Counted from the stretch's first letter, positions 24,714 to 36,984 are shown. The stretch: DNA of 64,000 nucleotides from Bidens hawaiensis (GCA_021521415.1 JAIQDT010001745.1:248001-312000), one strand, 5' to 3'. Notes: generated by a model from the sequence alone, not told the origin. Program-made: numbers and translations.

Positions 24714-27190
24714 CTAGTGAATATCCTTCATTTCCAAGTATGGCTTCAATCTATAGCCATTCACCACTTGCCTCACATGGTCATCAAAATCCTCAATCTC
24801 ATATTGACCATGGTTTCCAACTCTCACAACCAAATACGGGCCCGTCCGTTTACTTTTCAACTTACCCGGGAAGAACTTCATCCTCGTGTTGTATAACCAA
24901 ACCTTTTGTCCAACTTCAAAATTCTTCAACCGGATATTTGCATCATGAACCTTCTTCATCTTTGCCTTGTAAGCGGATGCACAATCATACGCATCGTCTT
25001 TTAACTCCTCAATCTCGCACAAAGCTCACTTCCTTGCCTTACCTGCATCATCATAATTCACGTTAACCTGTTTAGTTGCCCAATATGCTCCTTGTGCAAT
25101 CTCTACTGGTAAATGACAATCCTTCCATACACAAGTCTATAAGGAGTGGTTCCAATTGGCGTTTATAAGCAGTTCGGTAGGCCCATAGATCATCGGTCAA
25201 CTTGGTTGACCAATCCTTTCGGTCCGTCCGAACAGTTTTATGTAAAAATTGTTTAATTTGCCTATTGAAAACCTCAACTTGTCCACTCGTTTGTGGATGG
25301 TAAGGAGTTTCGATTCTATGATCAACACCATATCGTTTAAGCATTTTTCCAAATTTAAAGTTTTTGAAATGAGATCCCCCATCACTTATGATGGTTCGGG
25401 GGACTACAAATCTAGAAAATATATTACTTTGTACAAAATTGCAAACGATCGTGTGATCATTCGTAGTGGCTATCGCCTTAACCCATTTAGACACATAGTC
25501 GACGAAAACTAGGATGTATAAATTACCGTGTGAATTCAGGAATGGGCCCATGAAATCGATCCCCCAAACATAAAAAATATCAACTTCTAGGATCGTGTTC
25601 AAGGGCGTCTCATCCCTCTTAGAAATGCTCTCGAGTTGTTGACACTTTAAACAGTGTGTCGCGAACTCGCGAGCATCCTTAAACAATGATGGCCAAAAGA
25701 AGCCACTCATAAGGACTTTTCTAGCTGTTTTCTGGCCACTAAAGTGACCCCACACGCAGATGAATGTGCGTGTTCCAACACCGATCTGACATCCTCCTTG
25801 GGTATGCATCGTTCAATCATCTGATCTGCACCAACTTTGAACAGGTCCGGATAATCCCAAATGCACTGTTTGGCTTGGGACATCAAGTGTTTCTTCTTTC
25901 TCCTTGGCCAATGCTCCGGGATATCACCTGCAACTTTAAGATTAACAATATGAGCAAACCAGGGATTCCGTGAGACAGCCAAGATGTGCTCATCCGGGAA
26001 GGACTCGTTAATAGGCCCATCCATGTTTCCATATTCCACCATAATTCGGGACAAGTGATCTGCAATAACATTCTCACTTCCCTTCTTGTCCCGAATTTCT
26101 AGATCAAATTCTTGAAGTAGCAAAACCCATCTTATGAGCCTCGCTTTTGCATCCTTTTTGTCCATAAGCTACCTAACTGCAGAGTGGTCAGAATAAATGA
26201 TTACTTTACTACCCCAATTATAAAACCTGAATTTATCTAGAATATATGCTACTGCTAGTAACTCCTTCTTGATTGTTGTGTAATTCAATTGAGCATCTTA
26301 GAGGGTTTTACTCGCATAGTATATGGCAACGGGTGTCTCGTCAACTCGTTGACCCAAAACCGCCCCGACCGCATAATCACTTGCATCACACATTATTTCA
26401 AAAGGTAAATTCCAATTGGGTGATTGCAAGATCGAGGCTTCAACTAATTTCAACTTCAAAATGTCAAAGGCTTTAGCACATTCATCATTAAAGTCAACGG
26501 GGCATCCTTTAACAATAAATTACACAAGGTTTTGGTAATATCACTAAAACCCTTAATGAATCGTCTATAAAACCCGACATGCCCCAAAAATGATCTAATG
26601 CCCTAAACATTCGTGGGATGAGGTAGAGTAGAAATAACTTGAATCTTAGATCGGTCCACCTCAATCCCACGACTTGACACAACATGGCCCAAAACAATCC
26701 CATCTTGGACCATAAAATGGCTCTTCTCCCAACTAAGAACCAAGTTCGTTTCGACACATCTTTTCAAAACTCTTTCGAGTTGATCAAAACATGCCTCGAA
26801 AGATGTGCCAAAAATCAAAAATCATCCATGAAAATTTCTAAAGACTCCCCCACCATATCAGAAAAAAAATACTCATCATGCACCTTTGAAAGGTGGCGGG
26901 GTGTTACATAGCCCGAATGGCATTCGCCTAAACGAGAATGTGCCATACGGACACGTAAACGTAGTCTTCTCCTGATCTTCACGATGAATAGCTATCTGGT
27001 TATAACCGGAATACCCGTCTAAAAAGCAATAAAATTTTTGACGATATAGCTATTCAACAATTTGATCGATAAACAGAAGCGGAAAGTGATCTTTCGATGT
27101 TGCCGCGTTTAGTTTTCGATAATCAATACAAATGCGCAACCCGATTATCGGCCGGGTGGTGACCTCGTTATCCAAGCCATAACGATGCCA
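24714..27190 (-). pseudogene. Ty3/gypsy pol remnant (RT, RNase H, integrase)
   Basis: Reading leftward: CIDYRKLN (RT, about 27,110), ESLEIFMDDF (RT catalytic DD, about 26,840), SWEKSHFMV and GIVLGHVVSSRGIEVD (RT end), YYASKTL and YSDHSAV (RNase H), [15 protein letters not shown], integrase zinc-finger HCLKCQQ, and the integrase core with [18 protein letters not shown] and [15 protein letters not shown] supplying the D, D and E residues. The C-terminal integrase domain (GQKVWLYNTRMKFFPGKL) follows. A frameshift splits the integrase near 25,740 and there are at least two in-frame stops around RNase H. Not functional. Confidence 0.88.
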
Positions 27191-27193
27191 TTT

Positions 27194-27312
27194 TGATGCT
27201 AAACTGTCGCTATCTAGTAAAAAACAATTAAAATCAGTTCCTAATCACCTAAGCAAGCTAGGGTAAGTAGGGAGTCGAACGCAAGGAGTATGCGGTCAAT
27301 GTAAATCGTGCA
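27194..27312 (-). repeat. Fragment of the Athila-type 5' LTR (last 119 bp)
   Basis: Near-copy of 17728-17846 (TGATGCTAAACTGTCGCTATC ... GTAAATCGTGCA). It abuts RT coding on the left and foreign sequence at 27313 on the right, so it is truncated on both sides relative to a normal element. Confidence 0.85.
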
Positions 27313-27444
27313 ATTATTTCCCTTCGTTATAATTTTAGTATTCAAATTGTGAGGATCCATACGTTTTGTGGAAAGATTTAAAAAAGCAGATTATTTTAAA
27401 GTAAGATAATAATATAAATCACGAGCAAATGCTCTGATACCAAT
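27313..27444 (-). other. Leader, primer site and possible gag start of another Copia copy sharing LTR 27445-27847
   Basis: Minus strand: after LTR 27445-27847 comes ATTGGTATCAGAGC (primer site on plus 27431-27442), about 85 bp of leader, then ATGGATCCTCACAATTTG, which stays open to the junction at 27313. An internal region on the outer side of what is otherwise a 3' LTR implies a tandem (LTR-sharing) arrangement or a recombinant. Only the first about 35 bp match the leader at 37368-37403. Confidence 0.6.
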
Positions 27445-27847
27445 TGTAGGTTCCCAGCCGGATCTACACGGAAGTATCTCGTACTACGTAGGTGCGGAAT
27501 CCCTACGTAAGACGATACGAGCGTAGGATGCGATATACGTTAAACCCAAGTACAAAGACACGTTACAATACTCAATAGACACGTTGTATTGCAACTCCTT
27601 TAACACATGATAGTCAAATCACAATTACACGTACTGAACCACACCTATAAAACAAGCCGTAGACTAAACATATATACCCTTCGACAACTTCACCTAACAT
27701 GCTAGGCGAAGTTGTCAATAACTTCGCTTGTTCCACAAGTTCGCTTATAACAGGCGAACTTGTAAAATAACTTAACTAAAACATAACAAAACCAACTAAC
27801 ACGATTACAGACACTCGTTACTGAACTACTGACATCATGTACCAACA
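27445..27847 (-). repeat. 3' LTR of the 10.4-kb Copia
   Basis: 403 bp, plus-strand ends TGTAGGTTCCCAGCC and ATGTACCAACA. The inner neighbour GACTCCCCCTTGG (27848-27860) is the complement of the polypurine tract. It contains the AACTTCGC hairpins (27683-27716 and following). Confidence 0.93.
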
Positions 27848-27925
27848 GACTCCCCCTTGGCAGTAGCTTCACATCTCTAACTTCAATCACGTGTCTTGTA
27901 ATCCCAAAACTCGAGTCACCCGTCT

Positions 27926-29485
27926 TCAAGCATGAACTCCTTCTCTGACACAAACGGAAACTACTCTCTGATATTTCTTGCCTTCTTCTTTCCATGCCGG
28001 AATATAGAATATCTTTTTCTCGTTCAGCACCTGCAAGTCAGCTTGAGACAAATTCACCAAGTGCATTGGATCATACACTCTCAGCAACTCTTGTTCATCT
28101 TCATCCTCCATCACCGCTTCAGCTGTTTCACTATCAACATACCACCATTTCAGATTCTTTAAGACATCCTTGGGTATTTGTTTCATCGGCACTTCTTTTA
28201 AACACCGGATCGGCTTATACTTCATTATCATCCAAGGTTTGCCATCAGCTCTCATACCTCTGTCTTTATCTTCAACGAGCTTTCCTTTCTGCGGCTTTAA
28301 TAACTCGAACTTTTTATCTTTTATACCTTCTTTCCAAACGATCTTCCCAATAATCCTAGCCATATTATCATCACTCCTGTTTATCAACCCCAACTTGGCT
28401 AAGTCCTTCACCTCACACTCCGGCAAGGTATTCAACGATCTCAACAATCTCTTGAAATACTGAACTCCGTCAAAACGTTTAATCACAAACAGCCTCAACT
28501 GCTCATCATATAACCAGCATATAATCCCCTTCTTTGATTCAGCATACCCTTTGATGTTGTAACTCTTTTTAAACATAGTTGGGACCGCTGGTTTCTTTGT
28601 CTTTACAAACCATTTAGCATAGCCTTCTTTCCATCTTGGCTGCTCTTCCCATTCAGTCTCCTCGCTTCCCGTATCTTGACCCAAATTTGACTTATCAGCT
28701 TCTGGAATTTCATGCTCAATGTTATCCTCCACAATCTCTCCCTCTTCAACCTCACTGTCAATCACAATCTCAACCCCTATCTTCTCAATTTCTTCAATTG
28801 GTAACACATCGTCGTCACCTTTAGTATCAACATCCACCATCTCCTCATCATCTACTACCACCACGTCATCACCGCCCGATTCACCAGTTGCACCAGTAGA
28901 CCCCCCCTGAGATGTGGAAGTCCCAAGAGCTTGTTCAGTTCTTGGCAACTCACCACCTGCACCTTTCGATGCATTGGGATCATCGTCTCGATCATTCCTC
29001 TTCTTCGTCCACAACTCATCGCCTTTGCAGCTCGTCTCCCCCTGAGATGCCAAGAACTGTTTCAAGGCATCAAAAAGTTTACCGTGCTCAATCAGGAGGG
29101 ACGATTGAATCTGATTCTCTGCAACAAGGCGCTGAATAGCGTGAGTCTAGATCAGATTTATTCTTGACTGTTCTGCCACGACCCTTTCAAGAGCTGCTAT
29201 TCTGTCCGAGTCAGATAAGGTTGCATCAAAATCAAAACTCATATGAGAGGTGTCTTGAGCATACGGTGAAGGGATCCCCAAAGTAGCCGGGACATCAGAA
29301 ACAGGTTGAAACGTAACCACAGGTGGTATTGTAACAGATAACCCTGCGGTGGCAACTAGCGTCGACTCAACGAATCTTGCAACAACCTCCGATGGAGTAA
29401 GTGTAGGAGGTGGCAAGGACACAATTTCTGGAGTCGAAAGCCGAAATGTGGTAGGTGGAGTGCCAAAAGAAGATGATGTTGTCAT
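27926..29485 (-). pseudogene. Env-like ORF of the 10.4-kb Copia (519 codons, one in-frame TAG)
   Basis: Lies downstream of pol, where Maximus/SIRE-type Copia elements carry an extra ORF. The frame runs from ATG 29485 (MTTSSSFGTPPTT) to 27926 with a single in-frame TAG at 29147-29149; the downstream part alone is open for 380 residues. Features: Pro/Ser/Thr-rich N-terminus, a helical segment around the stop, a very acidic centre (DDVVVVDDEEMVDVD, EVEEGEIVEDN), then a conserved-looking Lys/Trp-rich half (WKEGYAKWFVKTKKP, YFKRLLRSLNTLPECEVKDL, NLKWWYVD). I see no clear signal peptide or membrane segment, so a true envelope role is not supported by the sequence. Confidence 0.65.
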
Positions 29486-30957
29486 AAGTTCGCTTGAATT
29501 GTGAGAATATGAAAAGTTTGACTGTTTTGACCTTTATATATGCTTGAAGCAGCTCAGGCGAAGTTATGGTTAACTTCGCTTATCCATAACTTCGCTCTAT
29601 AGCAACTTCGGCCTTCAACTTCGCTTAAAATTAAAATTTTCACTACAGACCCTTATGAATTTGAACATTATGCAATTGTCTTTTTAAAACTTCCTTTGAA
29701 GATTTAAATGTTAAAATCAAAGAACCAAGTAACCAAGCTTTGAATCGTAAAATGAGATAGGTAGAGTAAGTTTAGAAAAAAGTACACGGGATCAAATTTC
29801 AGTCTTGACAGGGACTTGAATGTTTTAGAAAAGATCCGAACATGAATCATACTAGTTAAGTGACTGTTACATAGATCCATGTTCAGCTGTATTATGACAT
29901 AAAGAACAGGTTGTTAGCAGGTAAACAACTTAGTATGGTTTTCATCGCTTCTGTGATACGGATTAGGTTCAATTAAGCTCAAAATATAAACGTACAACAC
30001 ATCAGAGATTGTGATGCCTCCCATCTATTCTCAAAGCTTATTTGATATTCCCCGAGTCACCTCGAGTTGACCTTGACCCGTAGTGTCTGATTAAACCGTA
30101 AATACATCTTGATCTTTTAGAGTCTTCTACCCTTTCTCTTTCTTGCCTCTTGATTGATAAGTATAACATCGTAAGCTTCAGAAGTCTTAACAAAGAATTT
30201 TTTTTTTTGATAATTAAGATTTACGTAGCTTCAAACAGTAGACAACTGCAAGTCCCGAATCTGGATTACTGCAGTTACTTGACACACTATCTTCTCGGGA
30301 ATCTACACTCACGGGCTCGTGTATGACTGGGTAATCGCCTTTCTGCCTATCATTTGGAAAGATGTAAATGGAGACATACACAACTTTTAATGAGTTTTCC
30401 CTTTAAATCGAGAAGATTTAGTTAGTATCACATAAACTTTTACGCACCATAAAAAGCTACCATAACATACAATGAGTGTTCTAGAGTCTTTTGGGCCTAA
30501 TAACTTCACTGGTTAAGCACACAGAAATAGTTTGAGTATCACTTTCCAAGGTTGGATCAATTTTCTTAGAAACATTGTATAGAAACTTCTTACGAAGTTA
30601 TAGACTTGGAAAATTATATCATCTCCCAAAAAAAATTTTAAATTCTATCGCCCTGATCAAGTCAAAGTCATCAGGTAAATGGCTATCCTGAAGATCCAAT
30701 GGATCAGCTGGACCGACCACATACGAATATGCGTCCTTTTAATTAAGTATGAACGACTATTTTTCAGCGACAGAATAAAAACACATCATAAACCGCCCCA
30801 GTCGCTTTCTGTCATCTGGTTAATGGCTATCCTCATAATCTACTGGTGAAAGTGAGGACCAAACACATCCGAAGATATGTCCTTCAAACTGAAGCAACCG
30901 ACATAATTTTAAGAGATAGTGACGTTTTTTTTACTCAAGTAAAAACGAAAAATACGG
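29486..30957. other. Non-coding spacer between pol and env-like ORF
   Basis: About 1.5 kb without a family-like ORF. Near 29,550-29,630 it again holds several AACTTCGCY/AGGCGAAGTT motifs. Two similar short passages (GTCAAAGTCATCAGGTAAATGGCTATCCTGAAGATC at about 30,660, broken here by mismatches, and GTCATCTGGTTAATGGCTATCCTCATAATC at about 30,810) form a diverged direct repeat. Confidence 0.5.
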
Positions 30958-33900
30958 TTACTCGGGATTGATCATCCCATTAAGCTCAAAAAGGTTTTGA
31001 AAGCGGGTTCTGTCAAACGCTTTAGTAAAAAGATCAGCAAAATTATCCAACGAATCAACCTTTTCGAGCACTATTAATTTCTTCTCAGCACAATCCCGTA
31101 TAAAATGATGATGAATGTCAATGTGTTTAGTTTTGCTATGTTTTACGGGATTGTTAGTTACTGAGATTGCAGCAGTGTTATCAATACAAATAGGAGTTTG
31201 AGTGAAATTCAGACCGTAATCGCGCAATTGCTGTTGTATCCAAAGAACCTGGGAGCAGCAGTTTGATGTTGCCATGTATTTTGCTTCACAGGTAGAAATG
31301 GCTACAGAGGTCTGCTTCTTGCACTGCCACGAAACGAATCTTCATCCCAGAAACTGACATCCACCGGTCATCGACTTCCTGTTCTGATTGCAATCTCCAT
31401 AGTCAGAATCTGTATAAACGACCAAATCCAAGTCTCCTCCTTTCGTGTACCACAATCCCAGCTTAGGCTTGCCTTTGAGATACCGCAGTATTCTCTTCAC
31501 TCCCTTCATGTGAGATTCCTTTGGGCTTGCCTAAAATCGAGCACAGAGACAAACTGCAAACATAATGTCAGGTCTAGATGCAGTTAAATACATTAAAGAA
31601 CCTATGATTGCTCGATATTGGGTGGGGTCCACATCTGCATCACTGTCTGAATCAGCACCCAGTTTGTGGTTGACGCAGACTGGAGTATCAAATGGAGTGC
31701 TGTCCTCCATCTTGAAGCGTTTGAGAACGTCTTGGACATATTTAGTTTGATGGATGAACATCCCATCTTTCTTCTAATCGACCTGCAACCCTAGAAAGAA
31801 AGTTAATTCACCCATTGCGCTCATTTCAAACCTCTTTTTCATGACTCCCTCGAATTCCTGACACATGGCGACTTTTGATGCAGCAAAGATGATGTCGTCC
31901 ACGTAGACTTGAACTAGGAGAAAGTCTCCCCCCTTTTTCTTGACAAAAAGCGTGCTATCGATCATTCCTCTTTCGAACCCATTCTCAAGTAAGTAATCAG
32001 ACAGGGTTGCGTACCAGGCACGAGGGGCCTGATGTAGTCCATATAGCGCTTTACTTAACTTGTACACGTGATCAGGAAAGTCTGGGTCAGGAAAACCTGG
32101 AGGCTGCTCAACGTACACAATCTCATCGACTTTACCGTTAAGAAACGCACTTTTCACATCTAACTGGAACACCTTCAACTCATTGTGTGCAGCAAATGCC
32201 AAAAACAAACGTATCGCTTCCAATCTTGCCACAGGAGCAAACACTTCATCGTAGTCGATCCCTTCTTGCTGATTAAACCCTTTTACGACCAGCCTCGCCT
32301 TGTTCCTGATGATTATTCCTTTCTCATCTCTCTTACATTTGAAAACCCATTTGGTGCCAATCGCATGCACATTCTTCGGTTTTGCAACCAATTTCCATAC
32401 CTCCATCTTCTCGAACTGGGCTAACTCTTCTTGCATGGCTTCGACCCACGAGCTGTCTTTTAGAGCCATTTGATAGTTCTTTGGTTCAATCTGGCTGATG
32501 AAGCAGGTGTACAAGCACTCGTTAATGATAACTGTTTCTTTAATGCTTGCGTAAACACAGGTGTGCTCATTCAAGCTTCGTCTTGTTTGTACACCGTCAG
32601 ATAGATCACCTATCACGTTCTCTAAAGGGTGATTTTTGTGAACTCCAGTAGTCAGAACCAAACTGACTTGCAGATTGTCTTCCAGGTTCGAAGAGAGTTC
32701 ATCAATGGGTGATTGTTGTTGAGAGTGAAAAGGGTTGTAAAATTCTTCTTCAGTAGAGGCGGCAGGAGCATTAACGACACTTGATGTGGAAGGTTGACTT
32801 TCGTCGTATCGTGGACGTTGCACAATATTTTCCTCCTCATCATACAAAATCTGTGAAACAATTTTCTCATCAACTTCTGCAAAATCCAAGTAAGGCATAT
32901 TAAAGGATTTGAACAGTTTATCATAGTCAAAAGCTTTAGCGGGTCCCGTGCTGGGCATTGGTGGTTTGTAACTCGTGATGTCGGTGTTACATACCACTTC
33001 AACCTTGCTGTTCGATAAATTAAAGACTCTTCTGTTGGGTGTCCCAACAACATATCCGACTAAAATACCTTCGTCGGCTTTCTCACCAAATTTAGAGTTT
33101 GTCTTTAATATCGTACGCGGGGACCCGAATGGTTCGAGACCATTCAAGTTTGGCTTTCGACCATGCATAAGTTCATAACAAGTTTTATTTAGCCTTTTAA
33201 CACTTAAAACACGATTAAGGATATAACAGGCTGTGGCAACTGCTTCAGCCCAGAACACCACGGGAAGTTTAGCATCAGCCAACATGGTTCTGGCTCCTTC
33301 AATTAGCGTCCTGTTCTTCCTCTCAGCCACCCCATTTTGTTGTGGAGTATACGGGGCGCTGTACTGGTGTTCTATCCCTTTCTGTAAGCAGAACAACTCC
33401 ATTTGGTAGTTTTTGAACTCTGTCCCATTATCACTCCTGATGTACTTAACCTTTCTCCCCATAATATTCTCAACCTTGGTAATCAAGTTAATTACCAACT
33501 GAACCGTCTCATCCTTTGTCTTCAGAAAATACACCCAAGAGTATCGCGAGTAATCATCAGTTACTACCAAGCAGTATGAAGTTCCACCAAGACTCTTTAC
33601 ATTCACGGGACCAAAGAGATCCATGTGAAGTAGGTCTAGTGTACTGACAATTGAGTTAACCATCTTGGAGTGATGAGGTTTCTTGTGTTGTTTTCCCTTC
33701 TTGCACGATAAGCATTGATCTTCAAAGTTGAAATTCTTTAAGGGAACACCAAGCACCAGCCCATTCTTGACAATGTAGTTCATTTTTTGAAGATTTATAT
33801 GCCCCATTCTTCGATGCCATAACTCGGACTCAGATTCAGTTGCCATTGACAGAAGACATGATTCTTCTGTTGTCATCTCAGTTGACCTCATATCCATGAC

Positions 33901-34266
33901 GTATGTGTTCTTTTCTCTTGGAGCCTTCATCACCACCCATGCCTCTGGTATCTTGAAACCAGGATACAGAACAATTGCTTCATTTTTGGTAAAGTGTACT
34001 GTGTACTCTTTATCACAAATTTGAGATACGCTCAACAAATTATGCTTCAATTCCTCAACAAAATTCACCTTTTCCAATTTCATTTTTCCATTTGTTACGA
34101 TTCCAATACCAGTAATTCTACCTCCGCTCTCTCCAGCGAAACTAACTCTTCCTCCTTGAACAGGTTTCCATTCATGTAACAAATTCTTGTTAAAAGTCAT
34201 GTGCCGGGAACAACCACTATCTACAACCCACAGATTGTTTACAGTCCTGTTCAACTGTTCCTGCAC
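30958..34266 (-). pseudogene. Copia pol (protease, integrase, RT, RNase H) with three in-frame stops
   Basis: Protease motif WVVDSGCSRHMT at the start, GAG-pre-integrase WHRRMGHINLQKM with CLSCKKGK, integrase core with LLHMDLFGPV, RSDNGTEF and APYTPQQNGVAERKN giving the D, D and E residues, then RT with WVFKCKRDEKG, ARLVVKGFNQQEGIDYDE, QLDVKSAFLNGK and the catalytic VYVDD, then RNase H with STCEAKYMA. The frame is never lost over about 1,100 codons; it is only broken by TAG at 31774-31776, TAG at 31531-31533 and TGA at 31342-31344. The upstream 830 residues are fully open. Stops that could each arise by one transition suggest recent decay. Confidence 0.93.
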
Positions 34267-34281
34267 GATTAAAGCAAAGGA

Positions 34282-35485
34282 TTAAAATCTGGGGACCCAA
34301 GACCTATTGGTCTTGGGTCGATTAAATCTGTTAACTGGCATCCCATACCTTGGTTGTCCAAAGTTAGTTTGAGAATGATTTCTGTAAGTTCTATACGGAT
34401 ACCTTCTTGAGAGTTGACTATGAGGCCATCCAAACCTTAGTGAATTAACTGAATTATAATTGTTGGTTCGGTTGTTTACTGGGAAAAACTGAGATCGATT
34501 TATTTGAAATCTTGGATTAGTCCAATGTCTGAATTTTGGAGAGTTAGCATTCTTACCATTATAGTAATTACTATTAGTTTTATTCTCAGTTTTCGGGGCC
34601 TCATACCTCTGAATCTCTGATTTAGAGGGCAATTAGCAATTAGGTGTCCGATTTGATTGCATCTGAAACAACTCCTGTGTTCAACTTTCGTCTCAACAGT
34701 TGTTTTAGATGTTGAGGTTGCATTACTATTTGTTTGTCTAATATATGGTGGGACAAACGGGTTTAGGGGAGAAATCTTTTCAGTTGGCTTATATTCCTCC
34801 CCACGTTTTAGTAATACTACCTCTTCTTTTATCTCACTAGATTCGGATGTCTTGTCCGAATTTGATGAGACAGAACTAGGAACAGAAATCTTAACATTCG
34901 AAACAGGCTTACTTGTTTCACTTTGACTAACTTCAGGTTCTTTAATCGAAACTTTGACAGGAACTGTCTGACTAATCTCATCATCAACAGATTTCTGATT
35001 ACTAGGATTATACGTATAGTTATGATTATATGGTGGTGGAACTTCAGAATATCCAATTCCCCCTTTTTAACTGGGGAACGTTGAACACTTACGATGTGAT
35101 CAAGCATTGCTGAGGAGTTTCTAAATTGTTCAATTTTTCTGTTTAATTCCACCACTTTTACCTGGTAATCAGCTATCTGTTTATCCCTGTCAGCAATTAG
35201 TTTGGTTTTTTCTTCTAACACTTCTTAACTAAGATCAATTATTTGTATTTTTTCAGCTAGACTTGCTTTAAGACTTCTGATATCTTTTTCACTAGCTTTT
35301 ATTTTTACCGAGTAACTGTTTTCTCTAGTTTTAGTGTAATGATGATCTTCTTTTAACGTTTTAAATTGAGCGTCCAAACTAACAAACTGATCAGTTATTG
35401 TTTTCAATTGTTCAGACAGATTTTCGCATTGCATACAAGGGAGTTCAGAACTTACCTCAGAAAGCTGATCGTTCACTTCTGCCAT
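34282..35485 (-). pseudogene. Gag C-terminal/linker region with coiled coil and second CCHC knuckle, frameshifted
   Basis: Between gag and pol. Three overlapping open stretches read leftward: a coiled-coil-like block (NLSEQLKTITDQFVSLDAQF, then a Lys/Asp-rich heptad region with LIADRDKQIADYQVKVVELN), a knuckle CFRCNQIGHLIANC near 34,650 just upstream of a stop, and an Asn/Arg/Tyr-rich segment (PRFQINRSQFFPVNNRTNN). Large coiled-coil Gag with extra knuckles is a known trait of this Copia lineage. Frameshifts separate the blocks, so this copy cannot make a continuous Gag-Pol. Confidence 0.75.
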
Positions 35486-36915
35486 GTAAGCTTGATTTCC
35501 CCCTTCTCCCTCTCGTTTCCTCCAGTTTCGATGTTAACTAAATTTTCCTGTTCGAAGACTTCCTCAACCTGTAGATTCCAGTTATACCCACTATTGTGTC
35601 TAGATACCATAGCCTTATTCTCACTATCTCCCCCATTCTGTTGTGCAGGCTTGTTCTGGCTGCGTTCGACTCTCTCATTTGTACATTCCTTGGCAAAGTG
35701 ACCATTTTGTTGACAGTTATAGCATCGAACCTTTGACTTGTCAATCCCTGGTCTTTCACCAACGAACTTTCTACCCGTTTTCTTCATAAACTGTTTAACT
35801 CTTCTTACAATCATCACCATCAGCCACTGCAGATCCATCTCTTCTAGATCATCAGCATCAATCTGATCGTAATCTTCATCCAAAGTTGCGGGATCGACTA
35901 TTTTACCTTTGATGTAATTTTCATAAGATGCAATGAAAGATGCATAGAGGGCAAACTGCTGTTCAGCTGATTTAACACTCATGGGCATCTGTGAGTATTT
36001 GTTGGTTTGAGCATTTGATGAAAAGTTACCAGTTGTGGCTTGAGGTTTTGAAGAATTACTTCCTCCAGCTACAAAACATACATCACCATCCATGTTGAGA
36101 GTCACATGACCATCATGAGTTGAGTTTGAGCTTGAGTCTCCCTTTGAGTAGTAAGCAGATGATTCTGATCTTTCGCTTGAACTTGAACTAACTTTTGCAC
36201 CGTACATACCCGGATCCTGAACCTGATCAGTTGGTGTCTCTTTCCGAACCATGTTAAGTTCAAAAGTTCGTAATTTATTGACTGTTGTTTCCAAATCAAA
36301 ATCGGCAAACTCTTTATCTTCTCTCATCAAAACCGTGTACATTTCCCATTTCGGTGGAAGAGCATCAAGGAGTTTCTCTACTATCTCCTCTTCTTTGTAT
36401 ACAATGGAGTAATTGCTGAGTTTGGTCATTAGGTAATAATATCTTGTGATGATATCATCAAGTGATTCATTTTTCAAATATTTGAACACCGAGAATTGGG
36501 TTTTTAGTAGCTTAACTTTGGATGCACGTATCCCCACATTACCTTCATATCGATTTTCTAGCGCTTCCCATAGCTCTCTAGCGGTTTTGTATTTCCTAAA
36601 GGTGTGAAGAATCTCTTGTGGAAGAGCCATGGTGATCGCCGCATGAGCTTTACTCTCTTCCTCATACATTTTTCTCTCCTCCTCATCCATCTTACTGTAC
36701 TTCTTTATTTGATCACGACCCTCAAACAAGGCCGTTGGTGGAATGTATCCATCTTGTATGCACACCCACATCTTAGCATCTTGGTATTTAACATACTGCT
36801 CAAACCGATCTTTCCAAGCAACAAAATCGGTACCCTTAAGCATTTTTGGAGCCTTAGTAGCTGAACCTGCTTCCACCTCCATTTTCACCAGTTCCGTAAT
36901 GTTTATAGAAGTCAT
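35473..36915 (-). CDS. Copia Gag (481 aa), N-terminal part open
   Basis: Start chosen at 36915 (MTSINITELVKMEVEAG) because the plus-strand sister element at 63080 begins with the same residues; nine more codons are open upstream. Domains: capsid-like helices with FVAWKDRFEQYVKYQDAKMW, MALPQEILHTFRKYKTAREL and SLDDIITRYYYLMTKLSNYS (retrotransposon Gag family) over residues 20-230, a Ser-rich linker, an acidic region, and a CCHC knuckle CYNCQQNGHFAKEC near residue 410. It then runs into a terminal extension where the frame departs from the coiled-coil region. Forms virus-like particles and binds RNA in this family. Confidence 0.85.
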   Translation of the reverse strand: MTSINITELVKMEVEAGSATKAPKMLKGTDFVAWKDRFEQYVKYQDAKMWVCIQDGYIPPTALFEGRDQIKKYSKMDEEERKMYEEESKAHAAITMALPQEILHTFRKYKTARELWEALENRYEGNVGIRASKVKLLKTQFSVFKYLKNESLDDIITRYYYLMTKLSNYSIVYKEEEIVEKLLDALPPKWEMYTVLMREDKEFADFDLETTVNKLRTFELNMVRKETPTDQVQDPGMYGAKVSSSSSERSESSAYYSKGDSSSNSTHDGHVTLNMDGDVCFVAGGSNSSKPQATTGNFSSNAQTNKYSQMPMSVKSAEQQFALYASFIASYENYIKGKIVDPATLDEDYDQIDADDLEEMDLQWLMVMIVRRVKQFMKKTGRKFVGERPGIDKSKVRCYNCQQNGHFAKECTNERVERSQNKPAQQNGGDSENKAMVSRHNSGYNWNLQVEEVFEQENLVNIETGGNEREKGEIKLTWQK

Positions 36916-36984
36916 CTTTGAAAATACGACTCGAAAACACAAAGAAACCCAACAATAATATTTTATTATTCTGAACAGTACCCA

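Larger units (their letters stand above)
17728..27312 (-). mobile_element. Athila-type Ty3/gypsy element, minus strand, gag end deleted
   Basis: 3' LTR at 17728-18891, 3' spacer, env-like remnant (21.3-22.9 kb), spacer with palindromes, pol remnant (24.7-27.2 kb), and only the last 119 bp of the 5' LTR (27194-27312). The downstream extra ORF region and the integrase type (WGIDFMGPF) fit the Athila clade. It interrupts the Copia at 17727. Gag and protease are absent: RT coding runs directly into the 5' LTR fragment. Confidence 0.8.

Noticed and set aside
28636..29167. Plus-strand Ser/Pro-rich frames
   Set aside because: Antisense shadow of the env-like ORF.
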